Source of the DNA: Aspidapion aeneum
Lineage: Eukaryota > Arthropoda > Insecta > Coleoptera > Brentidae
Length of the DNA stretch: 64,000 nt
Assembly (NCBI GenBank): GCA_963576565.1
Contig: OY755047.1
Location: 23,753,171-23,817,170 of the forward strand
Direction of reading: 5' to 3'
Below the pieces are notes generated by a model. It made no database searches, was not told the DNA's origin, and saw only the letters and a program-made list of their open reading frames with translations. The first letter of the stretch is position 1, and each line of letters starts with the position of its first letter. Of this stretch, positions 1-10,605 are shown in pieces. Position numbers and translations under genes: made by a program.

Positions 1-723
1 TCACTTTCTCAAAAGAATTTGGTACAGGTAATAAACTGTCTTACCAAGCCATATATTTTTGTTCCTGTAAATATGTAAACAAACCTACAAGTAGAATAAT
101 TCATTGTGAGGTTAATCCTGTACCTTTATGATGTTTGAAGGTAAAAGTTGGGTTTAAACATATCTCAAATTCCCAACTGCTTTACATTGGTTCCTAAAAA
201 TTTTAATGTAAGAAGACCATAGAAAATCACATTCAACCCCAAATACATTTTACCTTTACTAATCCCAGTGTCCGGTTGGATTCTGCTACAAAAACCCTTA
301 ACAAACACACAACAGTTATAGATTATAATTATATCTACTGTATTCATAAACTAGAAGTCTGTAAATATATCAAACACGACAAAAATTCAAAAAACACCAC
401 AAAAACAAGACATCTTCCGCCATTTTAGACGGATGCTTCATGATAAAATCAAAGTATAAAAGAGTTTGGTTTGGGCTGCCATGACCCACAGAACACAGTG
501 CCCAACTTTTAGTAGCAAATTGCTTTCGATATGTCAAACGCATGGCGTCCCCACTTTTTCTATTTTGGTTGGTTGTGAAATCCAATCCGTTATTGTTCTA
601 ATATCCGTGGGTAAAAAACGAATAGTGCGTTGGGTATCTATCAATAACACGTTTCCGTCACTATTATAGTATTTGTGCAGTAGCGGTTTGAAACAAACGT
701 GTTTTTTTCTCGTGCCGAAAATC
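1..723. other. AT-rich sequence without a recognisable gene
   Basis: Short open frames occur on both strands but none shows a known family signature or splice-bounded coding structure. No inverted repeat or tandem repeat was seen. The right part directly precedes the mariner remnant and may include that element's 5' untranslated region, but I could not find its terminal repeat. Confidence 0.4.
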
Positions 724-1355
724 ATGTGTGACGAAAAACAGGAGCAACGTATCAATCTCAAATTTATCGTTAAATTGAAAAAAACTCCAACTAAGTGCTA
801 TATTGCTGCAAGAGGCCTATGGGGACAATTCTCTTTCTCGTGCGCGTGTTTTTGAGTGGTGTAAGCGCTTTAGTGAGAGCCGAGAGACCACTGAAGATGA
901 CCAGCGCCCAGGTCGCCCTGTGATTGTTTCAACTAAAAAAAACAGTGACCAAAATATGTCAGTTTTGGCAACATTGCGAGAACGAGTTCGTAAAAAACGG
1001 CCCGAGTTGTGGAAAAACAACTCGTAGATTTTGCACCAGGACAACGCACCTGCCCATAACGCATTATCTGTGAAGCAGTATTTGGCCAGTAAGTGCACTC
1101 CAGTGGTCGAACACCCGCCGTACTCACCAGATTTGGCACCGTGCGACTTTTTTTTGTTTCCGAGGATAAAATCTGCTTTGAAAGGGACCCGATTTGAGTC
1201 GATGAAAGCGGTAAAGCAAAAAACGGCAGAGCTCATAAAGGCCCTCACCAAAGAAGACTTGCAGCACTGCTTCGATCAATGGAAAAAACGTATGGAAAGG
1301 TGTGTGGCAAGGGGGGGGGGAGTATATTGAAGGGGCACATTCGAATGTGGAATAA
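724..1355 (+). pseudogene. mariner-like transposase remnant with internal deletion
   Basis: Remnant of a Tc1/mariner DDE transposase. The N-terminal helix-turn-helix part is visible (start at 724, a one-base frameshift near 807, then LLQEAYGDNSLSRARVFEW and RPGRPV). The frame then jumps to RERVRKKRPELW, which in this family lies just before the second catalytic aspartate, so the segment holding the first catalytic aspartate (GDE motif) has been lost by internal deletion. HQDNAPAH and YSPDLAPCDFF follow with 34 residues between the second and third aspartates, as expected for DD34D mariners. A tryptophan codon just before HQDN has become TAG at 1025-1027, and a G-run near 1310-1320 shifts frame close to the end (EGAHSNVE, stop at 1353). 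It cannot encode an active enzyme. Family assignment is secure; the exact mariner subfamily is not. Confidence 0.88.
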
Positions 1356-2569
1356 TTTTTATAATAAAATCCTTTTTCGTATAGCACGAAAATTCGCCTG
1401 ATATGTCAATGTTTTAGACCAGCGATTCTCAAACAACAAACAAAGCGGTAATTGAGGTTCCGCAAGACGTTAATAAAATAAAAAAATATTAATAAAATAA
1501 AATAGTCAATAGTGTCATGTTGTAAATAAAATAAATACTCTTAGTAGAGTAAAGTAAGTTTAGGAATTTGGACAGTTACCTGCTTACTCTGTGAAATGAG
1601 GTGCTGGTATTTCTTAATGACTCTTTAAGCTCATCAAACTCTAACTGTAAAACAAACTAAACAGAACGGCCACTTTATTGGAATTTCAGGCCCAGTTTCG
1701 AAGTGAATATCTAGAATTAGCTAATTTGCCTTTTGCTAGAACTTACCGTTGTAAAGTCGGATTTTCAAAGTATGCTCTTACAAAAACCGATCTAAAAAAA
1801 ATTCAGAATTTTATCATTTAAACGGGCTTGACAATGAAGTTGAATTATGGTACAACTTGTGAAGAGACAAAAAAATCAATAAAAAGAAGTTAAAAAGTTT
1901 GGAAGTAGCAGAAGTGGTAACGCAAGCGGATTTTTTTTTGCTCTACATATTTTACTTGCGATTTGTGCATGATTAGTGTACACCGAAAATTAGTTTCAGA
2001 AAAAAATAAACAAGTAGTAGATTTTATGAAGATTCAGACGTTTTGTTTTACTGTAAAAGGTTAACATTTAGAAAACTGATGTGGATGTATGTTCGTTTTT
2101 TCCTTTTTGTTTGTTTTTTGGGTGCATCATTTAAATTTCAATTATTTTATAAAGATTTCAAATATCTTTGCTGTATGATATAATTTAGATACCTATAAGA
2201 ATTCCCCAAATCCCCAAAGTATCTATTTATAAAATTTAATCAAATTAGACAAACAATTATTAAGTACAACCTCGTAACATTTTATCTTTACAAAAACAGC
2301 TGTTTTTTAAAGAATTGGGGCCTGCATTTTTATGTTGGCCTTGGTTGGCAGTGGAAATTTTGCGGTCCCAAGTGTGGGGGGAATCGAGAGAAGCCTTCTG
2401 TCTTAAGTGTCAGTTGGAAAAATTATTGGATGATTTTGGAAAACACGTGGGAATAAGCTGGATGGGAATCACTCCACAACGCACCACAGCAATTAAGATA
2501 TATTTATTTATTCATAAAATATAATTTTAAATATACAGCTGGAATAAAACAGTAGATAACTTTTAAATA
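1356..2569. other. AT-rich intergenic sequence
   Basis: No family signature was recognised. A 69-codon open frame at 2315-2524 has somewhat higher GC than its surroundings but resembles nothing I know and lacks splice or promoter support. The stretch separates two unrelated mariner remnants of opposite orientation. Confidence 0.35.
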
Positions 2570-3310
2570 CTATTGTTTCTCGCAGTATTCTTCACGAAAA
2601 TTAATACACTTTTGCATGCGCTCAAACCAGTTGTCAAAGCTGTAATTCCTCTTGTTTGTTAGTACTGTAAAAATTGCATTCTTGGTCGTCGACTCCTTCC
2701 TCTGACGACTGAAATCTTTGACCACGCAGTCCATTCTTGATTTTCGGCAAAATATGGAAATTGTTGGGACTTCGCTCGGGACTGTATGAAGGATGGTCCA
2801 ACAATTCGACGTTTTGTTGGATTAAAAATTCTATGGTTTTTTGTGCTTTGTCTGAACTTGCATTGTCTTGGAGAATGATTCATCGTTTGGGGTTTATTTT
2901 TCGAAGCTCAGCGAAGATTTTCGGCAAACAAATGGTGATGTACCGATCGGCAGTCCTTTGGTCTTCCAGAGGAATTGTTGCTACATGACCTGCTTTTGAG
3001 ACAAACGTCGCGACCATCTTTTTGGATACACTTCGAGAACAGATGACTTTTGTTAGCTTTTCTTCCTCTTGGAACACCCAAACAGACAACTGACGTTTAT
3101 TTTCTAGTTCATATGAGTAAATCCACTATTCATCACCCCTAACAATGCTGTACACGTTTTTCGAGTTTTCTGCCTCAAAGCGGTCTAGAATGTTATGACA
3201 CCAATGGACCCTAGCTTCTTTCTATGCTTCGGTTAACAGATGCGGTATCCAGCGGTACCCCTAATTCTTCATTCAAAATTTTCTGAATTGAGGTCTTTAG
3301 ACATTTTATT
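2570..3310 (-). pseudogene. second mariner-like transposase remnant, 5'-truncated
   Basis: Minus-strand mariner transposase of a different lineage from the one at 724. Reading from the right: QKILNEELGV near 3300, a frameshift, then WIPHLLTEA, GDE followed by a stop codon where Trp/Ser/Thr is usual, WVFQEEEKLTKV, TSKK-like and GHVATIPLEDQRT, then LQDNASSDKAQ and PSYSPERSPNNFH, and the C-terminal SFDNWFERMQKCINFREE to a stop at 2570. The catalytic aspartate expected 34 residues after the second one is asparagine here (SPNN instead of SPND), so the copy is dead even apart from its stops and frameshift. The N-terminal DNA-binding region is absent, so the copy is truncated near 3310. Confidence 0.88.
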
Positions 3311-3458
3311 TGTCTTGAAATTTCAAATTTGCTAAAATCCAAGATGGCCGGCGTGTGCTTATTTTAGTAATGTTTGATCTCTCATAGTGCTTAATTTGGA
3401 GCATTTGTCAAAAGATGAGAGCTTTGTAGCATATCTAGATATACAAGTCAGTTTATAC

Positions 3459-4795
3459 AGGGTGATATTTTACCTACGCTAAAATTCGCTAAATGGCGTT
3501 TTTCCGAATCTTAACTCAGAGTGTGATTTTTTCGCATCAATATTGGAACTCGGTGTTTTTGTTGTTGTTAATAAAGTATATTGTTTTTAAAATATGAATT
3601 TTCAAAGTTTGGCCAATTTGGTTTTATTGGATTCCCTACAATAAAATTCGCTAAATGACATTTTTTCGAATCTTAACTCAGTATATGGTTCCTTCGCATT
3701 TCTATAGCCCCACCATACTGCAACTCCGTGCTTTTGTTGATAAACTGTATAGTTTTTGAAATATATATTTTCAAAGTTTGCCCATTTTGGTCTTATAGGA
3801 TTTCCTACCCTAAAATTCGCTAAATGACGTATTTTCGAATCTTAAGTTACCATACTGCAACTCGGCGCTTTTGTTAAGAAGCTCTATAGTTTCCAAAATA
3901 TGAATTTTCAAAATTTGGCCATTTTGATCTTATGGCGTTTTTTCGAATCCTAACTCAGGGTGTGGTTTTTTAACATCTCTATGGCCCCACCTTACTGCAA
4001 CTCGGTGCTTTTGCTGATGGACTCTATAGTATTCAAAATATGAATTTTCAAATTTTGGCCATTTTGGTCTTATGGGATTCCCTACCCCAAAATTCGCTAA
4101 ATGACGTTTTTTCGAATCTTAACTCAGTGTGTGGTTCTTTCGCATCTATGAGGGCCCACCAAACTGCAACTCGGTGCTTTAGTTGATAAACTGTATAGTT
4201 CTAAAAATATGAATTTACAAAGTTTGTCCATTTTGGTCTTATGGGATTCCCTACCCTAAAATTAGCTAAATGACGTTTTTTCAAAACTTAACTCAGGGTG
4301 TGTTTTTTTTTGCATCTCTATGGCCCCGCCATACTGTAACTCGGTGCTTTTGTTTATAAATTTTATAGTTTTTGAAATATATATTTTCAAAGTTTGCCCA
4401 TTTTGGTCTTATAGGATTCCCTGCCCTAAAATTCGCTAAATGACGTTTTTTCGAATCTTAACTCAGTGTGTGGTTCTTTCGCATCGCTATGGCCCCACCA
4501 TAATGCAACTCGGTGCTTTTGCTGAGAAAGTCTATAGTTTTCGAAATATGAATTTTTAAAGTTTGGCCATTTTGGTTTTATGGGATTCCCTACCCCAAAA
4601 TTCGCCGTTTTTCGAATCTTAACTCAGTGTGTGGTTTTTTTCACATTTCTATGGCCCCACCATACTGCAATTCAGTGCTTTTGCTGATAGACTATATAGT
4701 TTTTAAAATATGAATTTTCAAATTTTGGCCATTTTGGTCTTATGGGATTCCCTACCCTAAAATTCGTTAAAAATCATACTGCAACGTGCTTCTGT
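3459..4795 (+). repeat. tandem satellite array, about 162-170 bp unit
   Basis: A unit beginning AAAATTCGCTAAATGACG recurs at 3481, 3643, 3812, 4089, 4258, 4428, 4597 and 4759. Spacing is 162, 169, 277, 169, 170, 169 and 162; the 277-bp interval contains one shortened unit near 3930. Each unit carries CGAATCTTAACTCAG, a CCACCATACTGCAACTCGG-like block, TATGAATTTTCAAA and CCATTTTGGTCTTAT. The array is preceded by TACAGGGTGAT (3459), a terminal motif common to several repeats in this window, and ends in a degenerate partial unit near 4795. No coding capacity. Confidence 0.9.
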
Positions 4796-5113
4796 TGATA
4801 AAAACTCCTGATAAAATCCTCGCAATGTCCCTTACAAATAACTTAATGTTTTAGTTAATCTAAGTTCATAAAGGTTTTCTATAAAAGACTCTCAAACAAA
4901 CTACACAAACGGAAAACTAAAACTAGGTAAAATAAGATAAAGTGTTCCCAGAAAGCAAACTGAAGTTCTTCGCCAGCGCACGGGTCATTAGTCTTAATCA
5001 AAAACCACTGAGTTAACTTTCTTGAGGAGTTGTGTGACCCCTTTCTCTCTGAATAAAGAGACAAGGGTCATGCTAATCTACTTGTTACTTTGTTAGTTTC
5101 GGTTTTTAAGAGG
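4796..5113. other. short unannotated spacer
   Basis: AT-rich sequence between the satellite array and the hAT element. No gene or repeat structure recognised. Confidence 0.35.
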
Positions 5114-5121
5114 CTACCCAA

Positions 5122-6346
5122 CAGTGGCGCTGCTACAGAGAGGGCAACGGGGCAGTACCCTCCCAAAACTAGACAACAAACAGTATTTTAAATTGATTTA
5201 TTTAAAAAAAGTTAAATCTTTCCTTACGACATGATGGTCTAGTTCTTTATATTATCTGTGGTTAACAACAAATGAACTTGTTTAGCGTAAATAATTACAA
5301 GCCGGCAACGCCGCGCGGGGCAAGATTTCAATTTCACCCGTTTTTCAGGGGTGTATGGGTGACTGTTCTCGCGCGGGGCAGGAGTAATGTTTGTTTTAGT
5401 TGATGTCGGCCATATTCATCGTGCGAAAAAGTTCGTTGCCCTTTCTACATGTTGGCGCTTATATCCTTAGTTAAGACGTATAAGTTTGTTTTGATTTGGG
5501 GTATGTCAGTAGTAAAAAGCCTTGCTGGTTACGTGTCATTGTTTGTTTTTGTTATCGTTTGTTTATAAAATGGAAATAAATACCGTCGATTACACAATTA
5601 ACTGTGCTAATTTAAATACGTTGACATATGAACTTCGATTAAAAATAAAATCTTTAGGACCACATAGACCGGACCTAAAAATTAACCAAAATTTTAGTGC
5701 AAGTAATGCCGAGGGGTGTTCTAAAAAACTTATAATAGAAAATTTATTGAAAAATTATAAGATGCTGAAAACTGGTTGTGCGGTTGTGAAAAAAGAAATG
5801 CTTTTTTGCTTTATTTGTCTTGTTATGAACAATCCACGAATTGATCCTGCGTGGATGGCAAAGGGAATGAAATTATACGATGCTGAAAACTGGTTGTGCG
5901 GTTGTGAAAAAAGAAATGCTTTTTTGCTTTATTTGTCTTGTTATGAACAATCCACGAATTGATCCTGCGTGGATGGCAAAGGGAATGTCTGATATCAAGC
6001 AATTTAGTGAAAAGTTAAAAAGATACAAAGTAAGTGGTATTTATTTAAATAACCACATAGAATTTTCTGTGCTAGACAAGACTTAGGTGCCAATTGAATA
6101 GTGCCTATAGGCAAAACATTACCGAACATAATGAAAATATGACAAAAATTAGACATATACTTAGTAGGTTAATAGACTTTAAAATTCTTTGGGATTTTTG
6201 AGATTGCTCTACGGGGCCATAAAAAAAAAACTACATCAAGTAGCTGCTTGTTTGGAAAATACTAAAATAAAATTGTTTTAGTAAGTTTTTTTTATCTCAT
6301 TTTTCATGCTCCCCCCCCCAATTTATAACGGCACCAGCCGCCACTG
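5122..6346 (+). mobile_element. hAT deletion derivative with 8-bp target duplication
   Basis: The left end reads CAGTGGCGCTGCTAC and the right end, on the other strand, CAGTGGCGGCTGGTGC, matching hAT-type termini. The flanks are CTACCCAA (5114-5121) and GTACCTAA (6347-6354), identical at 6 of 8 positions, which fits an aged 8-bp hAT target duplication. The interior (from 5570) encodes the start of a hAT-type protein of the zinc-finger MYM-like/DUF4371 kind: ENWLCGCEKRNAF, then SDIKQFSEKLKRYK, and after a frame break QNITEHNENMTKIRHILS. The rest of the transposase is missing, so this 1,225-bp copy is non-autonomous. Confidence 0.82.
5570..6215 (+). pseudogene. hAT N-terminal coding fragment with 118-bp tandem duplication
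   Basis: The frame opens at ATG 5570 and resembles the N-terminal part of hAT-derived proteins with a TTF-type zinc-binding region (WLCGCEKRNAF; a nearby cysteine is kept). A 118-bp segment covering this motif is present twice in tandem (about 5753-5870 and 5871-5988). Because 118 is not a multiple of three, the two copies are read in different frames, and the open frame after the first copy is an artefact of the duplication. Downstream similarity continues past stop codons to about 6215 and then ceases. It lies wholly inside the hAT terminal repeats. Confidence 0.7.
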
Positions 6347-6424
6347 GTACCTAAAATATTATGCGACACACATAAATGAAAGTTTTTAGGCTTTTCCTTG
6401 ATAGAGCAAAGTAAAAAAATTTTG

Positions 6425-7283
6425 GGTGGTTTTTTTGACTCATTAATCCTTGGATTGACTGTGGCCATTCCAGTTTAGGATGCCTTTTTTTTCGGCGCCT
6501 TATTCGTTGCCATTCTAGGACCTGCTTTGGCAATCTTTCATTATTCATCCGTAGTACATGCCCGTACCATATCAGTTTTCTTCCAGTGATGTGATTCGTT
6601 GTGCTTCCCTCGACTCCCATTCTTTCTTTTATTGTCTAATTTTTTATATGATCTATTCTCTATTCAATATAACAGCGTGCTTTTCACCATTGTTTCATAT
6701 ATGTTTAATTTTACATTCTGTTTTTATCTTTCTGGTCCATAAAGTACTGTTAAGACATCCAATAACTTTTTTTGAATTTACTATTCTTTTTTCCAGTTCT
6801 TTATAGTCTGTTCCTGTCGATGTCTTATTAAATGTGACACCCAAGTATACATACTCAGAGCTTGGAGATATTGTTTTTCCATTGTGTAGTCTCTTGATTC
6901 GTTTCAAATACATAAGTACTGTGTCTTGTCCACGTTCACTGTTAACCCCCACTTGGTTTTCTTCCGTTAACTTTCTCATATACTCCATGTCTTCTTTATC
7001 ATTAGCTACAATAACTCGGTCGCCAGCAAACTGTAGTGTGCATATGGCAAATTGGTCGTTAAGTTGTATTCCTATACCATGGGACCACTTTACTTTTCAG
7101 TATTTTACAGCTACTGCGATATATATTTTAAAGAGTTGAAGAAATACAACATCCCTGTCTTAAGCCTTTCGCTACTAGAAATTCTTTTGAAAGTCGATTT
7201 TCAATTTTAATTTTAGATTTTGACCCTTTGTATAGTTCTTTTTTCGCTTTTAAGTATGTATGATTGGTATCAGTTTGCTCTAA
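6425..7283 (-). mobile_element. non-LTR retrotransposon fragment (reverse transcriptase C-terminal part)
   Basis: Reading from 7283 down to 6425, this is a truncated copy of the same LINE found more completely at 13551-15110. Shared blocks include RQGCC, a stretch ending in EYMRKLTEE, YVYLGVTFNKT and the C-terminal region IWYGHVLRMNNERLPKQVLEW followed by a basic PKLEW segment. The copy lacks the 5' half, and its 3' end breaks off at about 6425 inside the basic C-terminal segment, close to the right end of the hAT element. Several frameshifts and stops are present. It is an endonuclease/RT-type LINE; I did not assign a clade. Confidence 0.82.
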
Positions 7284-7377
7284 CAAATCACACAAGTAAC
7301 AAACAAAATTTTATCTAGGTATTAAGCCACTATTAAGGAAATTTTAACTTAATTTAGAAACCTGAAGAAATTTAATA

Positions 7378-9123
7378 CGGGGTGGGCCAAAAAAAACCGA
7401 ACAATTTTTTTTTCATTATAACTTTTGAACTATACAATCGATTTTAATGGGACAAACTGCACTTGGCAGATAATTAATCAGAGTGTTGACTGAATGTATT
7501 TTTTGTCCACCATCTCAAAATCCAAGATGGCGGACGAAATTAAAATGTACCCTTCAAAGACGCTCGTTTATTCTCGTGTTGCGAACATGCCTTAATTATT
7601 TTTTTAAATATTTTTGTTTCAATCAATCAGGTCTGCATTTATTTCCTTATAAATTTATTACTGCTGAACCGATTATAATAATAAAAAACATCCTGTGAGA
7701 ATTGATTGCTTTTTAAAGATCATGATCAAAGTATATCGCCATCTTAAAATTTAACATGGCGGACAGAATCATACTTGATTCTTCAAAACAGTTTATTCAT
7801 AGTTTCCGCAAAAGTTTTAGTTTTTTTTTTATTTATAGGAAAGCACTACTTTTCCCCCACACAACGAGGTGCAAATTAGTAAAATCGGTGTGGTGGTTCT
7901 CAAAAAATCTATTTTTGTTTCAGTCATTATTTTACAGATTATACGATTGCATTGCCAATCCTGTCTGCATTCATTTCCTTATAAATTCGTTATTACTAAA
8001 CCAATTTTGGGTGAAATAAAAAAAATTATGTTGAGAATTGATTGCTCTTTAAAGATTATAATCGAAATTTACCGCCATCTTAGAATTTAAGATGTGGGAC
8101 AGATACTTGTTTATTCAAAATGGCGTGCTTATTCTTATTTTCCGAAAATGTTTTAGTTTTTTAACATTTTTCCCGCATAAAGAGATAAAAATTAATAAAG
8201 TGCTTTTCTATAAATTAAAAAAAAAACCAAAACATTTTTTGAAAATAAGAATAAACGTGCCCCTTTGAAGGGTCAAGTATGAATATTTCCGACATCCTAA
8301 CTTCTAAGATGGCGGCAAATTTCGATTATAAACTTAAAAGAACAATCAATTCTCACCATGATTTTTTTATTTCACTAAGATCGGTTTAGTAATAATGAGT
8401 TTATAAAGAAATGAGGGCAGACAGGATTGGCAATGCAATCGTATAATATTCAAAACAATAGCTGAAACAAAAATAGATTTTTTGAGAACCATCAAACCGA
8501 TTTTACTAATTTATACCTTGTTGTGTGGGGGAAAAGTAGTGCTTTTCTATAAATTAAAAAAAGAACTAAAACATTTTCAGAAAATAAGACTAAACACGCC
8601 ATTTTGAAGAATCAATTATGACTCTGTCCACCATCTTAAATTTTAAGATGTTAATAAATTTTGATCATGATCTTTAAAAAGCAATCAATTCTCACCAGGA
8701 TATTTTTTATTTCATCAAAATCGGTTCAGTAGTAATGAATTTATAAGAAAATAAATGCAGACATGATTGGCAAGGCAATTGTACAATATTCAAAACAATG
8801 GTTGAAACAAAAATATTTTTTTTAGAACCACTAAACCGATTTTTCTGATTCATACCTTGTTGTGCGTGGCAAGAATGCTGCTTTTTTAGTAATTTAAAAA
8901 AATTATTAAAACATGTTTGCAACACAAGAATAAACGAGCATCTTTGAAGGGTACAATTTTATTTCGTTCGTCATCTTGAATTTTGAAATGGCAGACAAAA
9001 AAATTTATTTGTTCAAAACTCTAATTAATTCTCTGCCAAGTGCAGTTTGTCTCATTAAAATCGATGGTATAGTTCAAAAGTTATAATGCAAAAAAATTGG
9101 TCGGTTTTGTTTGGCCCACCCGG
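7378..9123. mobile_element. large foldback (inverted-repeat) element with TA flanks
   Basis: The two halves of this 1,746-bp segment are inverted copies of each other around about 8250. The ends are CGGGGTGGGCCAAA on the left and, on the opposite strand, CCGGGTGGGCCAAAC on the right, both bordered by TA, as for Tc1/mariner-type target duplications. Long matching blocks such as GACAAACTGCACTTGGCAG are preserved near both ends. Each arm also holds about three internal repeats of ~340 bp containing an AAGATGGCGGAC-like motif and AATTGATTGCTTTTTAAAGA. No open frame is likely to be coding. Confidence 0.85.
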
Positions 9124-9294
9124 TATATGCTTAACAAAATTTGAAAAGCTTATCTTTTTGACAAACAACACTATTGCAACATTTCGATTGGTCTTCTACA
9201 AACGTTTCCAAGCTTTTCAAATATGTAATTTTCAAATTATTCTTTAACCAATACTATTTACTCTGCTTTATCACCTTTGTTTTTAGCTCACACA

Positions 9295-10046
9295 TATACT
9301 ATACTATAGTAGTGTGAGCTATGGTGATCCTAATTTTTTCGAGAAAAAAAAAGTTGCTCCGATTACAAAATTTTTTATATATCTTTGCGTTTCAGCTGAT
9401 TTTGAAACTTTTTTGTTGCGCCGTCTGTCTGTCTGTCTGTCTGTCTGTCTGTATGTCTGTCTGTCTGTATGTCTGTATGTCTGTATGTCTGTCTGTAACG
9501 ACCAACGCGCATAACTCAAAAACCGCTTGGCCGATTTCAATGAAATTTGGTACCTAGGCTGGGTCTTGGGTCGAGATGGTCCCATTTAAAAATGAACAAA
9601 ATCCACCAAACACAAACCAAATAAAAGGGTGGGGGTAGATTTCAAAAATTAGAGTTTATGTGAAAATATGGCGTGTGTGATATTAAACGAAAGGTAATTG
9701 AGTCTACAGTTAAACAAAATACATTTTAATTTATTTAAAAAAAAAGGGTGGGGGTATATTTTAAAAATTAGAGTTTAAGTGAAAATATGGCGTTTGTGAT
9801 ATCAAACCAAAGGTAATTGAGTCCGGAGTTTAACAAAATACATTTCAGTTTTTGTTTTTTTAAGGGTAGGGGTAGATTTCAAAAATTTGAGTTTAAGTCA
9901 AAACATGGCTTGTATAGTATCAAATAAAAGGTAATTTAATCTGGAGTTGAATAAAATATATTTCAGTTTTTAGTTATATTAGCTGACACGTACACTATAA
10001 CTATAGTACCTAGTGTGAGCTTAGGGGCCCATATATTGGCGGAGTA
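9295..10046 (+). mobile_element. HINE/DINE-like repeat, copy A
   Basis: Full-length member (about 750 bp) of a family with six copies in the window. It starts at AGCTCACAC and immediately folds (AGCTCACAC ... GTGTGAGCT), then has a conserved core, a GTCT/GTAT microsatellite (about 9423-9495), the block AACGACCAACGCGCATAAC, three tandem units of about 118 bp (starting 9627, 9746, 9864) and a second terminal hairpin AGCTGACAC ... GTGTGAGCT, ending ...GGCGGAGTA. Terminal hairpins, a GTCY microsatellite, internal tandem repeats and insertion beside T residues are known traits of Helentron-derived non-autonomous elements (HINE, DINE-1/mini-me). That assignment is inference. Short SVCLSV-type open frames over the microsatellite are not genes. 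Confidence 0.75.
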
Positions 10047-10060
10047 GTTTCTTATTAAAT

Positions 10061-10605
10061 AGAAGGCTTTAAACCTTTCACAGAAGAGGATATTGACTAT
10101 ATGTTATTAAAGTTCGTTGGATGGTACCCCTAAAGACTGCCTTAAAGAGGGTGGTCTCTGAAACTGTTCACAATATTATAGAAAAAGTGAATTTGCAGCG
10201 AAACGATGCATCCTAGCGAAAAACGATAAAATTAGGTTTTTATAGTACTTTTAATTTCGCTTCTTCCGATGTATCACTTAGCGTCCTAGCTTTGATAGTT
10301 AACTGTACAAGCCAGCTAAAATATACAATTTTATAAAAATTCAATGTTTTCGCTCCAAAGTCGATATTTTTTTTTAATTGTAAAAAATATGACAATGCTC
10401 AGAAGAAGCGGAATTAAAAGTACTATAAAAAAAAACGTTTTTCGCTAGGATGCATCATTTCACTGCAAATCCACTTTTTGTATAATCTTGTGAACAGTTT
10501 TAGAAACCACCCTCTTTAAGGCAGTCTTTAGGGGTACCATCCATCAAACTTTAATAATATTTCAACAAGTCAATATGCTCTTCTGTGAAAGGTTTAAAGA
10601 GTTCT
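10061..10605. mobile_element. foldback element, ~200-bp arms
   Basis: The left arm (10061-10260) and right arm (10390-10605) are inverted copies. CTTTAAACCTTTCACAGAAG at the left end matches the right end on the other strand, and blocks around CCTTAAAGAGGGTGG, GATGCATCCTAGCGAAAAAC and TAGTACTTTTAATT recur in both arms. The central ~130 bp is unique. No coding content. Confidence 0.8.

Noticed and set aside
2315..2524. 69-codon open frame as a gene
   Set aside because: No homology recognised, no splice signals or promoter context, and a length expected by chance.
5522..5962. 146-residue frame as an intact host zinc-finger gene
   Set aside because: It lies inside hAT termini, and its length results from a frame-shifting 118-bp duplication.
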